A program made the position numbers and the translations under genes. DNA of 64,000 nucleotides, from contig JANMDR010000280.1 in NCBI GenBank assembly GCA_031376425.1, positions 6,767-70,766 of the forward strand, in the 5' to 3' direction. This DNA comes from JANMDR01 sp031376425. Its GTDB lineage: Bacteria > Pseudomonadota > Gammaproteobacteria > Burkholderiales > Usitatibacteraceae. Shown piece after piece: positions 18,433 through 26,750 of the stretch; the first letter of the stretch is position 1; each line of letters opens with the position of its first letter. The notes under the pieces are model-generated. The model did not search any database and had not been told where the DNA came from. It was given only the letters and a program-made list of their open reading frames with translations.

Positions 18433-18872
18433 AGTAAATATAGATTGTTTCGTTGGGTTGATGTCGGCTCGTGGAAATTTAAAGTTAGTGAGGAGCCAAA
18501 AACGAGGCAAAGTGCTAAAAATAACTCCGTGCTCCTTGATGGCACCGGTACTGGCGGGTATTACACTGCAGACTGATCGTTGTTACTAGCTTACACCAGC
18601 TTGGTAACGTGAACTGGAATTGTTACGCTAGAAAATCTGCAGTAGCGCTCAAAGTAGAGTTTGAAAATTAATAATGCACGAAGATCGTTATAAATAGGGC
18701 GTTCCCACGCGTAGCGAGAGCACCACGAATAGGCTGGCCACGGTTCCGCAAATTCATCTCAGATAAAAATACGCTAAATTTTAATAATAATATTGGCGAG
18801 TTGCTTGCAAATGACACCGGTTTCCTTTACCATCAATTTAATCGCACACAATCTAAATTTCTTGGGGGTCAG
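18433..18872. promoter_or_regulatory. Divergent control region between lacI-type gene and hydratase gene
   Basis: This 440-base stretch separates two divergent transcription units and holds no gene that I can see. ATGGCACCGGTACTGG (18539-18554) has the ACCGGT core with poorer flanks and might be an autoregulatory site of the repressor. The operator of the hydratase/TRAP unit is at 18812-18825. Confidence 0.45.
18805..18833 (+). promoter_or_regulatory. Operator and candidate promoter of the hydratase/TRAP unit
   Basis: TGACACCGGTTTCC (18812-18825) is the reverse complement of the kduI-type operator with one change in the core half. It lies in the 17-base spacer between TTGCAA (18805-18810) and TACCAT (18828-18833). 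A transcript would start near 18840. This rules out the TTG at 18801 as the start of the hydratase. Confidence 0.6.
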
Positions 18873-19763
18873 TTGCATTCAAATATCACGACTGAAGAAG
18901 CTATTGCGGAAAAATTTGTGGCCGCGCGACGGAGTGGCGCTGCATTAGCTCGTTTTCCCGGTGAAGCACCGCAAACGCTCAAACAAGCATATTGCATACA
19001 AGATTTTGCCATTGCTCGTGTGGCTGATGCGATTGCCGGTTGGAAGGTCGGGCGCAGTTTCCCGCCGCACTCAATCAACTTTGGTAGTGATCGCTTGGCA
19101 GGGCCTATTTTCAAAAATTTGGTACAAGTTCTTGGTGCGTCAGCGCCAGATCAATTTAAATCAGTAGAGCAAAAATCTCTAGCGTTAGCAGTATTACCAG
19201 TAGGCTCCATCTATCGTGGCGGTTTTGGCGCTGTTGAGGCTGAGTTCTTGCTGCGTCTCGGTTCGACTCCAAAGGCTGGGCAAATGAAATTTAGCCTAGG
19301 CGAAGCAGCGGCATTAATTGATACTGTCCACGTGGGTATTGAAATCGCTAGCTCGCCAATGGCAACGATTAATGATTTTGGCCCTGCCGTTACGATATCG
19401 GACTTTGGAAATAATAATGGTTTGATTGTCGGTGGTGAAATAATGGACTGGCGCTCCAGCGATTTCAGTAATTGGATTGTCTCTACCGCTGTCGATGATG
19501 TCGAAGTGGGGCGTGGCAGCGCATCAGTTTTTCCAGATGGGCCAATTGGTTCGGTGCGTTTTTTATTAGAGCTTATGGCGGAACGCGGAATTACGCTCGC
19601 CGCAGGCACATGGGTTTCCAGCGGCGCGATAACTGGCGTACATAATGTGCATAAAGGGCAACGTGTTAAGGCCAGCTTTAGTAGTGGCTTAAGTGTAAGT
19701 TGTTTGGTAGCAGAAGTGCCTCGTGCTGTAGAAATTATAGAAAAAGCACAGTCTGTTGGCTGA
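18873..19763 (+). CDS. MhpD-like 2-keto-4-pentenoate hydratase family protein
   Basis: FAH-fold protein resembling MhpD/2-oxopent-4-enoate hydratases: CIQDFAIARVADAIAGWKVG near the N-terminus, YRGGFGAVEAEFLLRL with the metal-binding E-x-E pair in the middle, and IEIASSP..NDFGP, typical of the family. The start chosen is TTG 18873, preceded by GGGGG at a four-base spacing and downstream of the promoter/operator, giving 296 residues; the frame is open from 18801. MhpD enzymes hydrate dienols from aromatic meta-cleavage, but no aromatic genes are here. Its operator places it in the uronate regulon, so it may act on an unsaturated or deoxy keto-acid. The substrate is not known. Confidence 0.75.
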   Translation: MHSNITTEEAIAEKFVAARRSGAALARFPGEAPQTLKQAYCIQDFAIARVADAIAGWKVGRSFPPHSINFGSDRLAGPIFKNLVQVLGASAPDQFKSVEQKSLALAVLPVGSIYRGGFGAVEAEFLLRLGSTPKAGQMKFSLGEAAALIDTVHVGIEIASSPMATINDFGPAVTISDFGNNNGLIVGGEIMDWRSSDFSNWIVSTAVDDVEVGRGSASVFPDGPIGSVRFLLELMAERGITLAAGTWVSSGAITGVHNVHKGQRVKASFSSGLSVSCLVAEVPRAVEIIEKAQSVG

Positions 19764-19939
19764 AGATGTGCTGACAGCTAAGTGCAAAGAATTAAATTAG
19801 GATGTTTGAAACCCGCTCGTTTTCTAATGTAAGTCAACCGCAACACAGGCCTTAAGTTAAATGTAGTGTGTTGCATAAGTAATCAATAAATTGGACCGTT
19901 CAATGCAAGAACGTGCGCCGCTAACCTGAGGATATACAA

Positions 19940-20932
19940 ATGGCTAAATTCTTTAAAAACACAATGATGCGCGCTCTCCTTGCTGCAGGTGCCGTGTTAG
20001 CGATGACGTCTGCGGTGGTGAGTGCGCGTGATTTCAGAGCATCTGACGTGCATCCTGCTGACTATCCCACGGTAGTTACTGTAAAGGAAATGGGCAAAAT
20101 GCTCAGCGACCGTAGTGGCGGACGTTTAGGCATCAAAGTATTTCCAAGCGGTAGCCTAGGAACTGAAAAGGATAATATTGAACAGCTAAAAATTGGTGGC
20201 TTGGATATGATGCGTATCCATATCAGCACCTTAAACAGTGTGGTGCCTGAAACCATGGCAACTGTGTTGCCCTTTGTGTTTCGATCAACGGCGCATATGC
20301 GCAAAGCGCTTGACAGTAACATCGGCGATGAAATTTTAGCCGCGATGGAACCACATGGCTTGGTTGGCTTGGCGTTCTACGATAGTGGTTCGCGTTCGTT
20401 CTACACCGCAAAAAAACCGATCAAAAGTTTAGCGGATATGAAAGGCTTAAAGATTCGCGTGCCGCAGTCAGATTTATTTGTTGCCATGATTGAATCATTG
20501 AACGCTAACCCCACACCGATGCCTCTTGGCGAGGTCTATACAGCGCTTAAAACAGGCATTGTCGACGCTGCAGAGAATAACTGGCCATCCTATGAATCTT
20601 CACGACACTTTGAAGCTGCAAAATACTATAACGTTAGCGAACACTCTCATGCGCCTGAAGTACTCGTGTTCTCGAAAAAAGTCTGGGACAAATTGAGTAA
20701 AGAAGATCAAGCCCTGATCCGCAAAGCGGCTAAAGATTCGGTGCCGGTGATGCGCAAGCTTTGGGATGAACGTGAGTTAAAGTCGCGCAAAGTGGTTGAA
20801 GCTGCTGGTGCGCAAGCAGTTACCATCGCGAATCGCCAAGAGTTTGTTGATGCGATGAAGCCGGTTTACACCAAGTTCGTCAATACGCCAAAACTTAAAG
20901 ACTTGGTTAAGCGCATACAAGAAACACAGTAA
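19940..20932 (+). CDS. dctP: TRAP transporter solute-binding protein
   Basis: Periplasmic binding protein of a TRAP transporter (DctP family, 330 residues). A signal peptide ends about residue 29 (VVSARDFRASD). HPADYPTVVTVKEMGKMLSDRSGGRLGIKVFPSGSLG and the LKIRVPQSDLFVAMIESLNANPTPMPLGEVYTALKTGIVDAAENN region hold the conserved carboxylate-binding arginine and ligand pocket. TRAP binding proteins of this group often take hexuronates; the locus supports glucuronate, galacturonate or an unsaturated uronate. Preceded by GAGGATATACAA and separated from the hydratase by 176 bases. Confidence 0.92.
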   Translation: MAKFFKNTMMRALLAAGAVLAMTSAVVSARDFRASDVHPADYPTVVTVKEMGKMLSDRSGGRLGIKVFPSGSLGTEKDNIEQLKIGGLDMMRIHISTLNSVVPETMATVLPFVFRSTAHMRKALDSNIGDEILAAMEPHGLVGLAFYDSGSRSFYTAKKPIKSLADMKGLKIRVPQSDLFVAMIESLNANPTPMPLGEVYTALKTGIVDAAENNWPSYESSRHFEAAKYYNVSEHSHAPEVLVFSKKVWDKLSKEDQALIRKAAKDSVPVMRKLWDERELKSRKVVEAAGAQAVTIANRQEFVDAMKPVYTKFVNTPKLKDLVKRIQETQ

Positions 20933-20965
20933 TGATGCAGTTCATATAACAATAAGGGGGAACGC

Positions 20966-21493
20966 GTGGAACATACAGCGTCGCGCAGCAATAAACCTGC
21001 AAATCTTTTCACGCGTTTCAACATCCAGCTTGCGAAATACGGCATGTATTTTTCGATGACTGGACTGTTTGTCATCATCGCCATTGTGGGTTATCAAGTG
21101 TTCGGTCGCTATGTGCTCAACGATAGCCCAACTTGGGCGGAAAACCTCGCGCTAGTGCTCATTCTTTATGTGACGCTTATAGGCGCAGCGGTGGGTGTGC
21201 GCGATGCGGGACACATCGGCATGGAATCAATTATCGTGCTTTTGCCTGAACGCGTTCGTCATAAGATTGAAATGGTGATTCACGTGTGCGTGGCGCTTTT
21301 TGGCGCTGCGATGGTTTATAACGGCTGCATTTTGGGTGCGTCAGTCGCTGCCTACAAGCTGGCCAATATTAACTTGTCGGAAGCATGGCGCTACGTGCCT
21401 TTGGTTTTTTCTGGTGTTCTCATTATTTTATTTTCTCTTGAGCATTTGCTCGCGCTGATTAACGGCACAGAAGTGGAGGCAACATGGAGTTAG
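20966..21493 (+). CDS. dctQ: TRAP transporter small permease
   Basis: 175-residue membrane protein with four helices. The DctQ signature is present: YQVFGRYVLNDSPTWAENLALVLILYVTLIGAAVGVRDAGHIGMES. It joins the large permease and is needed for sodium-driven uptake of the solute handed over by DctP. The start is a GTG preceded by AAGGGGGAA. Its last ten bases overlap the start of dctM, so the two are translationally coupled. Confidence 0.93.
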   Translation: MEHTASRSNKPANLFTRFNIQLAKYGMYFSMTGLFVIIAIVGYQVFGRYVLNDSPTWAENLALVLILYVTLIGAAVGVRDAGHIGMESIIVLLPERVRHKIEMVIHVCVALFGAAMVYNGCILGASVAAYKLANINLSEAWRYVPLVFSGVLIILFSLEHLLALINGTEVEATWS

Positions 21494-22767
21494 CAATTCT
21501 CTGCACGACATTCGTGCTGTTTCTATTACTTGGTGTGCCCGTCGCGTTCGCGATTGGGTTATCGGCATTCTGCACCATATTGTATGAAGGTCTGCCAGTA
21601 GCTGTGTTATTTCAGCAAATGATGTCGGGCATGAATATCTTCTCGTTCTTGGCGATACCATTTTTTGTTTTCAGTGGCGAGCTAATGTTGCATGGTGGCA
21701 TTGCTGACAAAATTGTCAATTTGGCGCGTAATCTAGTCGGGCATATTCGTGGTGGTTTGGGCATGTCGAATGTGGTCGCCTGTACTTTGTTTGGTGGTGT
21801 TTCTGGTTCACCCGTGGCCGATGTGTCGGCAATGGGCTCAGTCATGATTCCGATGATGAAAAAAGAAGGCTATCACGCTGATTACGCGGTAAATGTGACT
21901 ACGCATGCATCGCTGGTAGGTGCTTTGATGCCCACGAGCCACAATATGATTATTTACTCCCTCGCAGCGGGCGGGCAGGTATCCATAGGGGCGCTTATTG
22001 CCGCTGGTGTAATCCCCGCTTTGGTGCTCACTGTCTGTATGTTAGTGGCCGCCTATTGTGTTGCAGTGAGTCGTGGTTATCCAGCCGGCACATTCCCAGG
22101 TTGGGGGGCAGTAGGGCGATCGGCTGCGGCGGCGGCACCTGGGCTATTGATTATTGTGATTATCTTGGCGGGCATTTTGTCCGGCGTGTTCACCGCCACT
22201 GAGTCAGCAGCGGTTGCGGTGATGTATTCCATCATCCTGACGTTCTTTATTTATCGCACCATGACGCGGGAAAAATTTATTAAAGCTGCATCGCGGGCGG
22301 TAAAAACGACTGGAGTGGTACTGTTGCTAATTGGCGTATCCACGATGTTTCAGTATTTGATGGCTCTTTATAGTGTGGCCGATCTTGCTGGAGACATGAT
22401 GACAAAAATATCCTCTTCCCCGTGGATGATATTTTTGATGATCAACCTGATTCTATTTTTGCTTGGTACGTTTATGGATATGGCCAGCACAATTTTAATC
22501 TGTACACCGATCTTTTTACCCATCGCGGTGAAATACGGCATGGATCCGGTGCAATTTGGTATTGTGATTTTAATTAACTGCGCACTGGGACTCAACACAC
22601 CGCCCGTCGGCACCACACAGTTTATTGGTTGTGCAATCGGTGGAATTTCAGTGGGCGAAGTGATGCGCACGATTCTACCTTTCTACGGTGCCTTAATCGT
22701 CGCCTTATTTGCGGTGACGTATGTTCCTGCTTTTTCAATGTGGCTGCCAAAACTGCTGATGGGCTAG
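21484..22767 (+). CDS. dctM: TRAP transporter large permease
   Basis: 427-residue inner-membrane permease with about a dozen helices. Family marks include FAIPFF-type SFLAIPFFVFSGELMLHGGIADKIVN, GGVSGSPVADVSAMGSVMIPMMKKEGY and the second-repeat LGTFMDMASTILICTPIFLPI. It forms the sodium-coupled channel for the uronate TRAP system together with DctQ. Last gene of the operon; a strong terminator follows. Confidence 0.95.
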   Translation: MELAILCTTFVLFLLLGVPVAFAIGLSAFCTILYEGLPVAVLFQQMMSGMNIFSFLAIPFFVFSGELMLHGGIADKIVNLARNLVGHIRGGLGMSNVVACTLFGGVSGSPVADVSAMGSVMIPMMKKEGYHADYAVNVTTHASLVGALMPTSHNMIIYSLAAGGQVSIGALIAAGVIPALVLTVCMLVAAYCVAVSRGYPAGTFPGWGAVGRSAAAAAPGLLIIVIILAGILSGVFTATESAAVAVMYSIILTFFIYRTMTREKFIKAASRAVKTTGVVLLLIGVSTMFQYLMALYSVADLAGDMMTKISSSPWMIFLMINLILFLLGTFMDMASTILICTPIFLPIAVKYGMDPVQFGIVILINCALGLNTPPVGTTQFIGCAIGGISVGEVMRTILPFYGALIVALFAVTYVPAFSMWLPKLLMG

Positions 22768-22796
22768 CTACTAAACGACTTTACCTGAGCTAAATG

Positions 22797-22837
22797 GCTG
22801 GTAATGCTCTTTATAGGGCATTACCAGCTATTTTTTT
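22797..22837 (+). terminator. Terminator of the TRAP operon
   Basis: GCTGGTAATGC (22797-22807) pairs exactly with GCATTACCAGC (22818-22828), followed by a T-rich run. The apex TCTTTATAGG is a variant of the CCTATTTTAGG apex seen elsewhere in the window. Confidence 0.85.
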
Positions 22838-23003
22838 GGGTGAATTATAGTGGCGGACCTTAAGCGGTCATAGCAAAACCATTCGCGCCCCATTTTTACC
22901 GCTCGCACCACAAAAAAACCAATTCAGCGCATTTTCGGTCTTGAGCCACCAATTTGCCTGCAAACTGCGTTCACGTTGTTAAATCCCTTATTTGGAGATC
23001 ATC

Positions 23004-23270
23004 ATGAACCCACTTTCAGCCCCCAGCGCTTTGATCAAAGCTATCACTTTCCCGTTTACATGCATTTTTGTGGTTGGACTCTGCTATTTCATTAATTGGA
23101 TGACTTCTCCGGGCCACTGGTGGGCGCAGTGGGTGGCGTTTGGGATGGGCATTGCCTTGATTAGCGTGTGGGCGCGGGCATTTAAAGTCTTGGCTCTATC
23201 GGCATTGGCAGCCGGCGTTGCCTATGTTGTCTACCGTTTTTCCCAACGGGCAACGCAGAACACCAAATAG
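23004..23270 (+). CDS. Small two-helix membrane protein before the LytS-type kinase
   Basis: 88 residues from ATG 23004, preceded by TTTGGAG at a seven-base spacing. Two hydrophobic segments (about residues 13-30 and 43-74) are joined by a short Trp-rich loop (WMTSPGHWWAQW). It resembles the 2TM domains that accompany LytS/LytTR two-component systems and may sense or pass on a membrane signal to the kinase that starts 45 bases later. Function otherwise unknown. Confidence 0.7.
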   Translation: MNPLSAPSALIKAITFPFTCIFVVGLCYFINWMTSPGHWWAQWVAFGMGIALISVWARAFKVLALSALAAGVAYVVYRFSQRATQNTK

Positions 23271-23315
23271 TGTGAAAGTTATTTAGTGTATCTAAACGCT
23301 TGCAGGATGGTTATT

Positions 23316-24566
23316 ATGAACACTATCGTACAAAAATCAGCCGTTATTGAGCCAAATCAAGCCCCTATGAACGCACCCCGCGAACCCGTGCAAATTGCTG
23401 CAGATCAAATATCGGCGGAGTCCGGCTCATTCCACCCGCTGGAGTTAATTCCGTACTTCCGACAGTTTAAGCGCAGCGCATTGCGTACTTTTCTTTACAC
23501 CGTGCTTTTTAACACCATCATTGCGGTGTTTATGACGTTAATGGCAATCGTGTTTGCGGATATGAAAACTTGGAATAGGTTTCTTGCCACAGCGCAAAAT
23601 AACTTCATGATTTCGCAGGCTATCGGCTTTACCTTTGCGGGAGTAATGCAACTGGCGAGCACTTTCTTTGCGCGCATGAATCGCATGGGCACTTGGGCGA
23701 CGATTGTTGGATATACCGTAGTTTCTTTTGGCGTGGTGCAGATAGCAATTTTAGTGCTGTCCTTCCTCCAGCCGCGCACTTTTGGGTTGCGTGGCTGGAT
23801 TGGTGATCCACAGTGGTTGCTGATTAGTTTAAGCCTGTCATTTTTAATCTCTCTCATGCTAACCTTCGCGTGGCGCAGCCGATTCACCTACCTGACGCGC
23901 GAGGCCGAAATGGCGCGCGAGCAGGCGCGTTTAAAAGAGGCACAAAGCCAAGCGGATAATGCTAATTTACGCGCCTTGCAGGCACAAATTGAGCCGCACT
24001 TTTTATTCAATACTTTAGCGAATGTCACCGGCCTAATTCATCCGCAACCGGATAAAGCTAAGCTTATGCTGGAGCAGTTTATCGCCTACCTGCGGGCAAC
24101 CCTTGCCGCAACGCGCGAACTCACTACCACCTTGGGTAAAGACGTGGACATGATGCGCAATTTCTTAGCCATTTTGCAAATTCGCATGGGTGATCGATTA
24201 ACGGTGCGCATTGATATTGCAACGGATGTGGCCAACTGCAAGATACCGCCAATGCTGCTGCAACCCATAGTGGAGAACTCGATTAAACATGGGTTAGAAC
24301 CCAGTATAGAAGGCGGTGAAGTAGCAATTACCGCGCGGCTCGACGGCAATAATGTTGTCATTACCGTGGCTGATACCGGTATGGGATTTTCTAGAGGCGT
24401 GCCAAAAGTAGTGGGGTCAAACACAGATGCCAATATAGGTGGTGTGGGCATGGCTAATGTGCGGGCACGCTTACTAAGCACCTATAGCTCCGCCGCAGAA
24501 ATGCGCGTAGAAGACAACGCACCTCGTGGCACCAAAGTCTTATTGATTCTCCCGCAAAATACTTAA
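23316..24566 (+). CDS. LytS/AlgZ-type sensor histidine kinase
   Basis: Sensor kinase of the His_kinase (LytS/YehU) class. The start chosen is ATG 23316 (MNTIVQK, 416 residues), with GCAGGA upstream; the frame opens earlier at 23286. Residues 55-190 contain four membrane helices and no periplasmic domain. A short coiled coil then leads to the phospho-acceptor box LRALQAQIEPHFLFNTLANV with His228, and the HATPase domain has its N-box in PIVENSIKHGLEP and GMGFSRG as G-box. Transcribed with the response regulator 35 bases downstream. The signal is unknown. Confidence 0.9.
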   Translation: MNTIVQKSAVIEPNQAPMNAPREPVQIAADQISAESGSFHPLELIPYFRQFKRSALRTFLYTVLFNTIIAVFMTLMAIVFADMKTWNRFLATAQNNFMISQAIGFTFAGVMQLASTFFARMNRMGTWATIVGYTVVSFGVVQIAILVLSFLQPRTFGLRGWIGDPQWLLISLSLSFLISLMLTFAWRSRFTYLTREAEMAREQARLKEAQSQADNANLRALQAQIEPHFLFNTLANVTGLIHPQPDKAKLMLEQFIAYLRATLAATRELTTTLGKDVDMMRNFLAILQIRMGDRLTVRIDIATDVANCKIPPMLLQPIVENSIKHGLEPSIEGGEVAITARLDGNNVVITVADTGMGFSRGVPKVVGSNTDANIGGVGMANVRARLLSTYSSAAEMRVEDNAPRGTKVLLILPQNT

Positions 24567-24600
24567 CTAAATTTCTCAATTTTTTTGAAAGGGTGTCTGA

Positions 24601-25386
24601 TTGAATTCGCAAAATGCAACCAAAATTACGGCCGTTATTGCTGATGATGAGCAACATCTTTCTGAATATTTGCGTACGCGCTTAAACGCATTATGGCCGG
24701 AACTCGTCATTGTCGGCGTTGCTAAAAATGGTTTAGAAGCCATTCAACAAATGGATGATTTATTACCGACCGTGGCATTTCTTGATATTCGTATGCCAGG
24801 ATTAACCGGCCTTGAAGTCGCAGCGCGCGCCGATGAAAAAATCCACGTGGTGTTTGTAACGGCTTACGACCAATATGCGCTAAATGCCTTTGATACCAAT
24901 GCGGTTGACTACTTACTCAAGCCTGTTGAAGACGCCCGATTAGTTCGTACTATCGAGAAACTAAAAGCGAAATTAACGGCCAACACAGCACCTGAAGATG
25001 TGTCCGCGTTAATTAGTATGCTGCGCGGTGCAATACCAGATGCGCGGCGTGTGCCAGCACAAAAATTACGCTGGATTCGCGCATCGGTAGGCGACGTCGT
25101 GAAGCAAATAGCAGTGGGTGACGTGCTGTATTTTCAAGCGCAGGATAAATATGTCAGTGTGTACACCAAAGACGGTGAATCGCTGATTCGCACACCGTTG
25201 GCTGAACTGCTCGCGGAATTAGATGGCGATGAATTTTGGCAAATTCATCGCTCCACAGTCGTAAATGTGGTTGCAATTGTGAGTAGTATTCGTGATGATG
25301 CTGGGCATACTTTGCTAGTACTGCGTGAAACCAAAGTGAAGCTACAAGTGAGCCGTGCCTACGCGCATTTGTTTAAGCAGATGTAG
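24601..25386 (+). CDS. LytTR-family response regulator
   Basis: Receiver domain at residues 10-125, with the acidic pair in IADDE, phospho-acceptor Asp62 in VAFLDIRMPG and the Lys in YLLKPV. A LytTR DNA-binding domain follows at about 160-260 (VLYFQAQDKYVSVYTKDGESLIRTPLAELLAEL, IHRSTVVNV). The start is TTG 24601, preceded by AAGGG at an eight-base spacing; there is no nearby ATG in frame. It pairs with the LytS-type kinase upstream. Targets unknown; similar regulators control extracellular polysaccharide or autolysis genes. Confidence 0.92.
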   Translation: MNSQNATKITAVIADDEQHLSEYLRTRLNALWPELVIVGVAKNGLEAIQQMDDLLPTVAFLDIRMPGLTGLEVAARADEKIHVVFVTAYDQYALNAFDTNAVDYLLKPVEDARLVRTIEKLKAKLTANTAPEDVSALISMLRGAIPDARRVPAQKLRWIRASVGDVVKQIAVGDVLYFQAQDKYVSVYTKDGESLIRTPLAELLAELDGDEFWQIHRSTVVNVVAIVSSIRDDAGHTLLVLRETKVKLQVSRAYAHLFKQM

Positions 25387-25425
25387 TTGGATCGGTCTGT
25401 GAAAACTCTGCAGAAATGCTAAAGG

Positions 25426-25854
25426 CTAAACGCGCTGCCCCATGATGTGGGCAGATGCCATTAACTCTTCAAACAATGCTAGCGAGGCTTTACCCGATAC
25501 GCAGTAAGGGTCAAGCGTTGCCGATTCAGAATACTTTAGCAGCAGCGATGGGTTAATTAAGCCCAAGTTTACTTGGCCCATCGACCAGCCTGAAAAACGG
25601 CGCTCGCTAATTTCCTCATACGATAGAATTACGACGTCTTTATGACGGTTATCGGATGCAATCTGGTTGTACAGGGTGCTAACTGGGAGGCGGCCGCCTT
25701 CCAGCACTTGCAGAAAAATATTGCCGCTAAAGCACAGCACACCAGTGACGCCAGTTTTTGGGTTGTTGGTGCGCGATTTGTTCAGAATCGCGGTGAGTGA
25801 ATCTTGGTTTACTGCTTCTGAGGCGCGGCTGGCATAAAGTAGACGAACTAGCAT
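25426..25854 (-). CDS. BLUF-domain blue-light sensor
   Basis: A 142-residue, single-domain BLUF protein, which binds FAD and responds to blue light. The chromophore residues are visible: Tyr7 in LVRLLYAS, Asn30/31 in TNNPKTGVTG, Gln49 in SGNIFLQVLEG, and the FSGWSMG Trp/Met region. There is no attached output domain, so it must signal through a partner or through its C-terminal helices. It lies 44 bases downstream of folE on the same strand and probably shares its transcript. Confidence 0.92.
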   Translation of the reverse strand: MLVRLLYASRASEAVNQDSLTAILNKSRTNNPKTGVTGVLCFSGNIFLQVLEGGRLPVSTLYNQIASDNRHKDVVILSYEEISERRFSGWSMGQVNLGLINPSLLLKYSESATLDPYCVSGKASLALFEELMASAHIMGQRV

Positions 25855-25898
25855 AATCGGTATCTTCCTAAACGAGGTTATTTTGACTTATTTTCGAT

Positions 25899-26624
25899 TT
25901 ATTTTTGATTATTGCCGATGAGCGATAAAAATTCGCGTCGCAAATTAGCATCTTTTAAAAACGAGCCGCGCATGACGGAATTAATCATCTTCGATTCGCT
26001 GTCTTTCACCCCCCGCCAGTGCATACAAAAGTGATCGGCTTCCATCACAATTGCTAAGCCATCGGGTTTTACTTTTTCGAGCAAATGATTGGCCAACATG
26101 GTGACAGCTTCCTCTTGAATTTGTGGGCGAGACATGATCCAATCGCAAATGCGTGCGTATTTAGATAAGCCAATTAAGTTGGAATGTTCATTAGGCATGA
26201 TGCCAATCCATACTTTGCCCAAAATGGGGCAAAAGTGATGCGAACATGCGCTACGCACAGTGATTGGCCCGACAATCATCAGCTCGTTCAGGTGCTCAAC
26301 ATTCGGAAATTCTGTAACCGCTGGTGCGCCATCATAGCGCCCGCGAAATACCTCGGTTAAAAACATTTTAGCAACGCGTTTGCCGGTTTCGTTCGTGTTG
26401 TGATCGTTTTCAGTGTTGATTACTAGGCTTTCTAACACCCCCTGCATTTTTGCGGCAACTTCTTGACGTAGAGCGTCCATTTCGCCGGGCTCAATATAGG
26501 CGGAAATATTATCGTTAGCGTAAAACCGTTGATTTGCGGCAACAAGGCGCGAGCGAATGCGGGCAGACGTTAATTGGGTAGGTGTTGCTTCATCGGACTG
26601 AAAAATTTCGGTACGTTTGGTCAT
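25899..26624 (-). CDS. folE: GTP cyclohydrolase I
   Basis: Converts GTP to dihydroneopterin triphosphate, the first step of tetrahydrofolate and pterin synthesis. The zinc ligands are Cys127 and His130 in SACSHHFCP and Cys200 in DHFCMHWRG. GLSKYARICDWIMSRPQIQEE and MRGSFLKDANLRREFL are family signatures. At 241 residues it has about 20 extra N-terminal residues over the usual form. Head gene of a folE-BLUF pair; the pteridine reductase elsewhere in the window belongs to the same cofactor pathway. Confidence 0.95.
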   Translation of the reverse strand: MTKRTEIFQSDEATPTQLTSARIRSRLVAANQRFYANDNISAYIEPGEMDALRQEVAAKMQGVLESLVINTENDHNTNETGKRVAKMFLTEVFRGRYDGAPAVTEFPNVEHLNELMIVGPITVRSACSHHFCPILGKVWIGIMPNEHSNLIGLSKYARICDWIMSRPQIQEEAVTMLANHLLEKVKPDGLAIVMEADHFCMHWRGVKDSESKMINSVMRGSFLKDANLRREFLSLIGNNQK

Positions 26625-26724
26625 GCTATGTAATGCTCCTAGAGCTGAAATTTAGCACGCGGGAACCATATCCTCAGCGTACTTTAAGCGGTATTGCTGT
26701 GCTACCTTTGGCGTCGTACTTTAA

Positions 26725-26750
26725 TGCCGAATTTTAGTGCCGAATTTTAG
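26725..26750. repeat. 13-bp tandem repeat over the apaG stop
   Basis: TGCCGAATTTTAG occurs twice in tandem. The apaG stop codon (minus strand, 26747-26749) lies in the right-hand copy, so the left copy is a duplication of the gene's last bases into the downstream DNA. Confidence 0.7.

Noticed and set aside
18680..18720. AAATAGGGCGTT near the hydratase promoter
   Set aside because: Similar to half of a terminator seen after erpA, but the other arm is missing.
18801..18872. Upstream TTG start for the hydratase
   Set aside because: This start would place the operator and -10 box inside the coding region; the TTG at 18873 has a good ribosome site.
19255..19275. GGTTCGACTCC, a T-arm-like tRNA motif
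   Set aside because: It is inside the hydratase gene, and no acceptor or anticodon stem is found around it.
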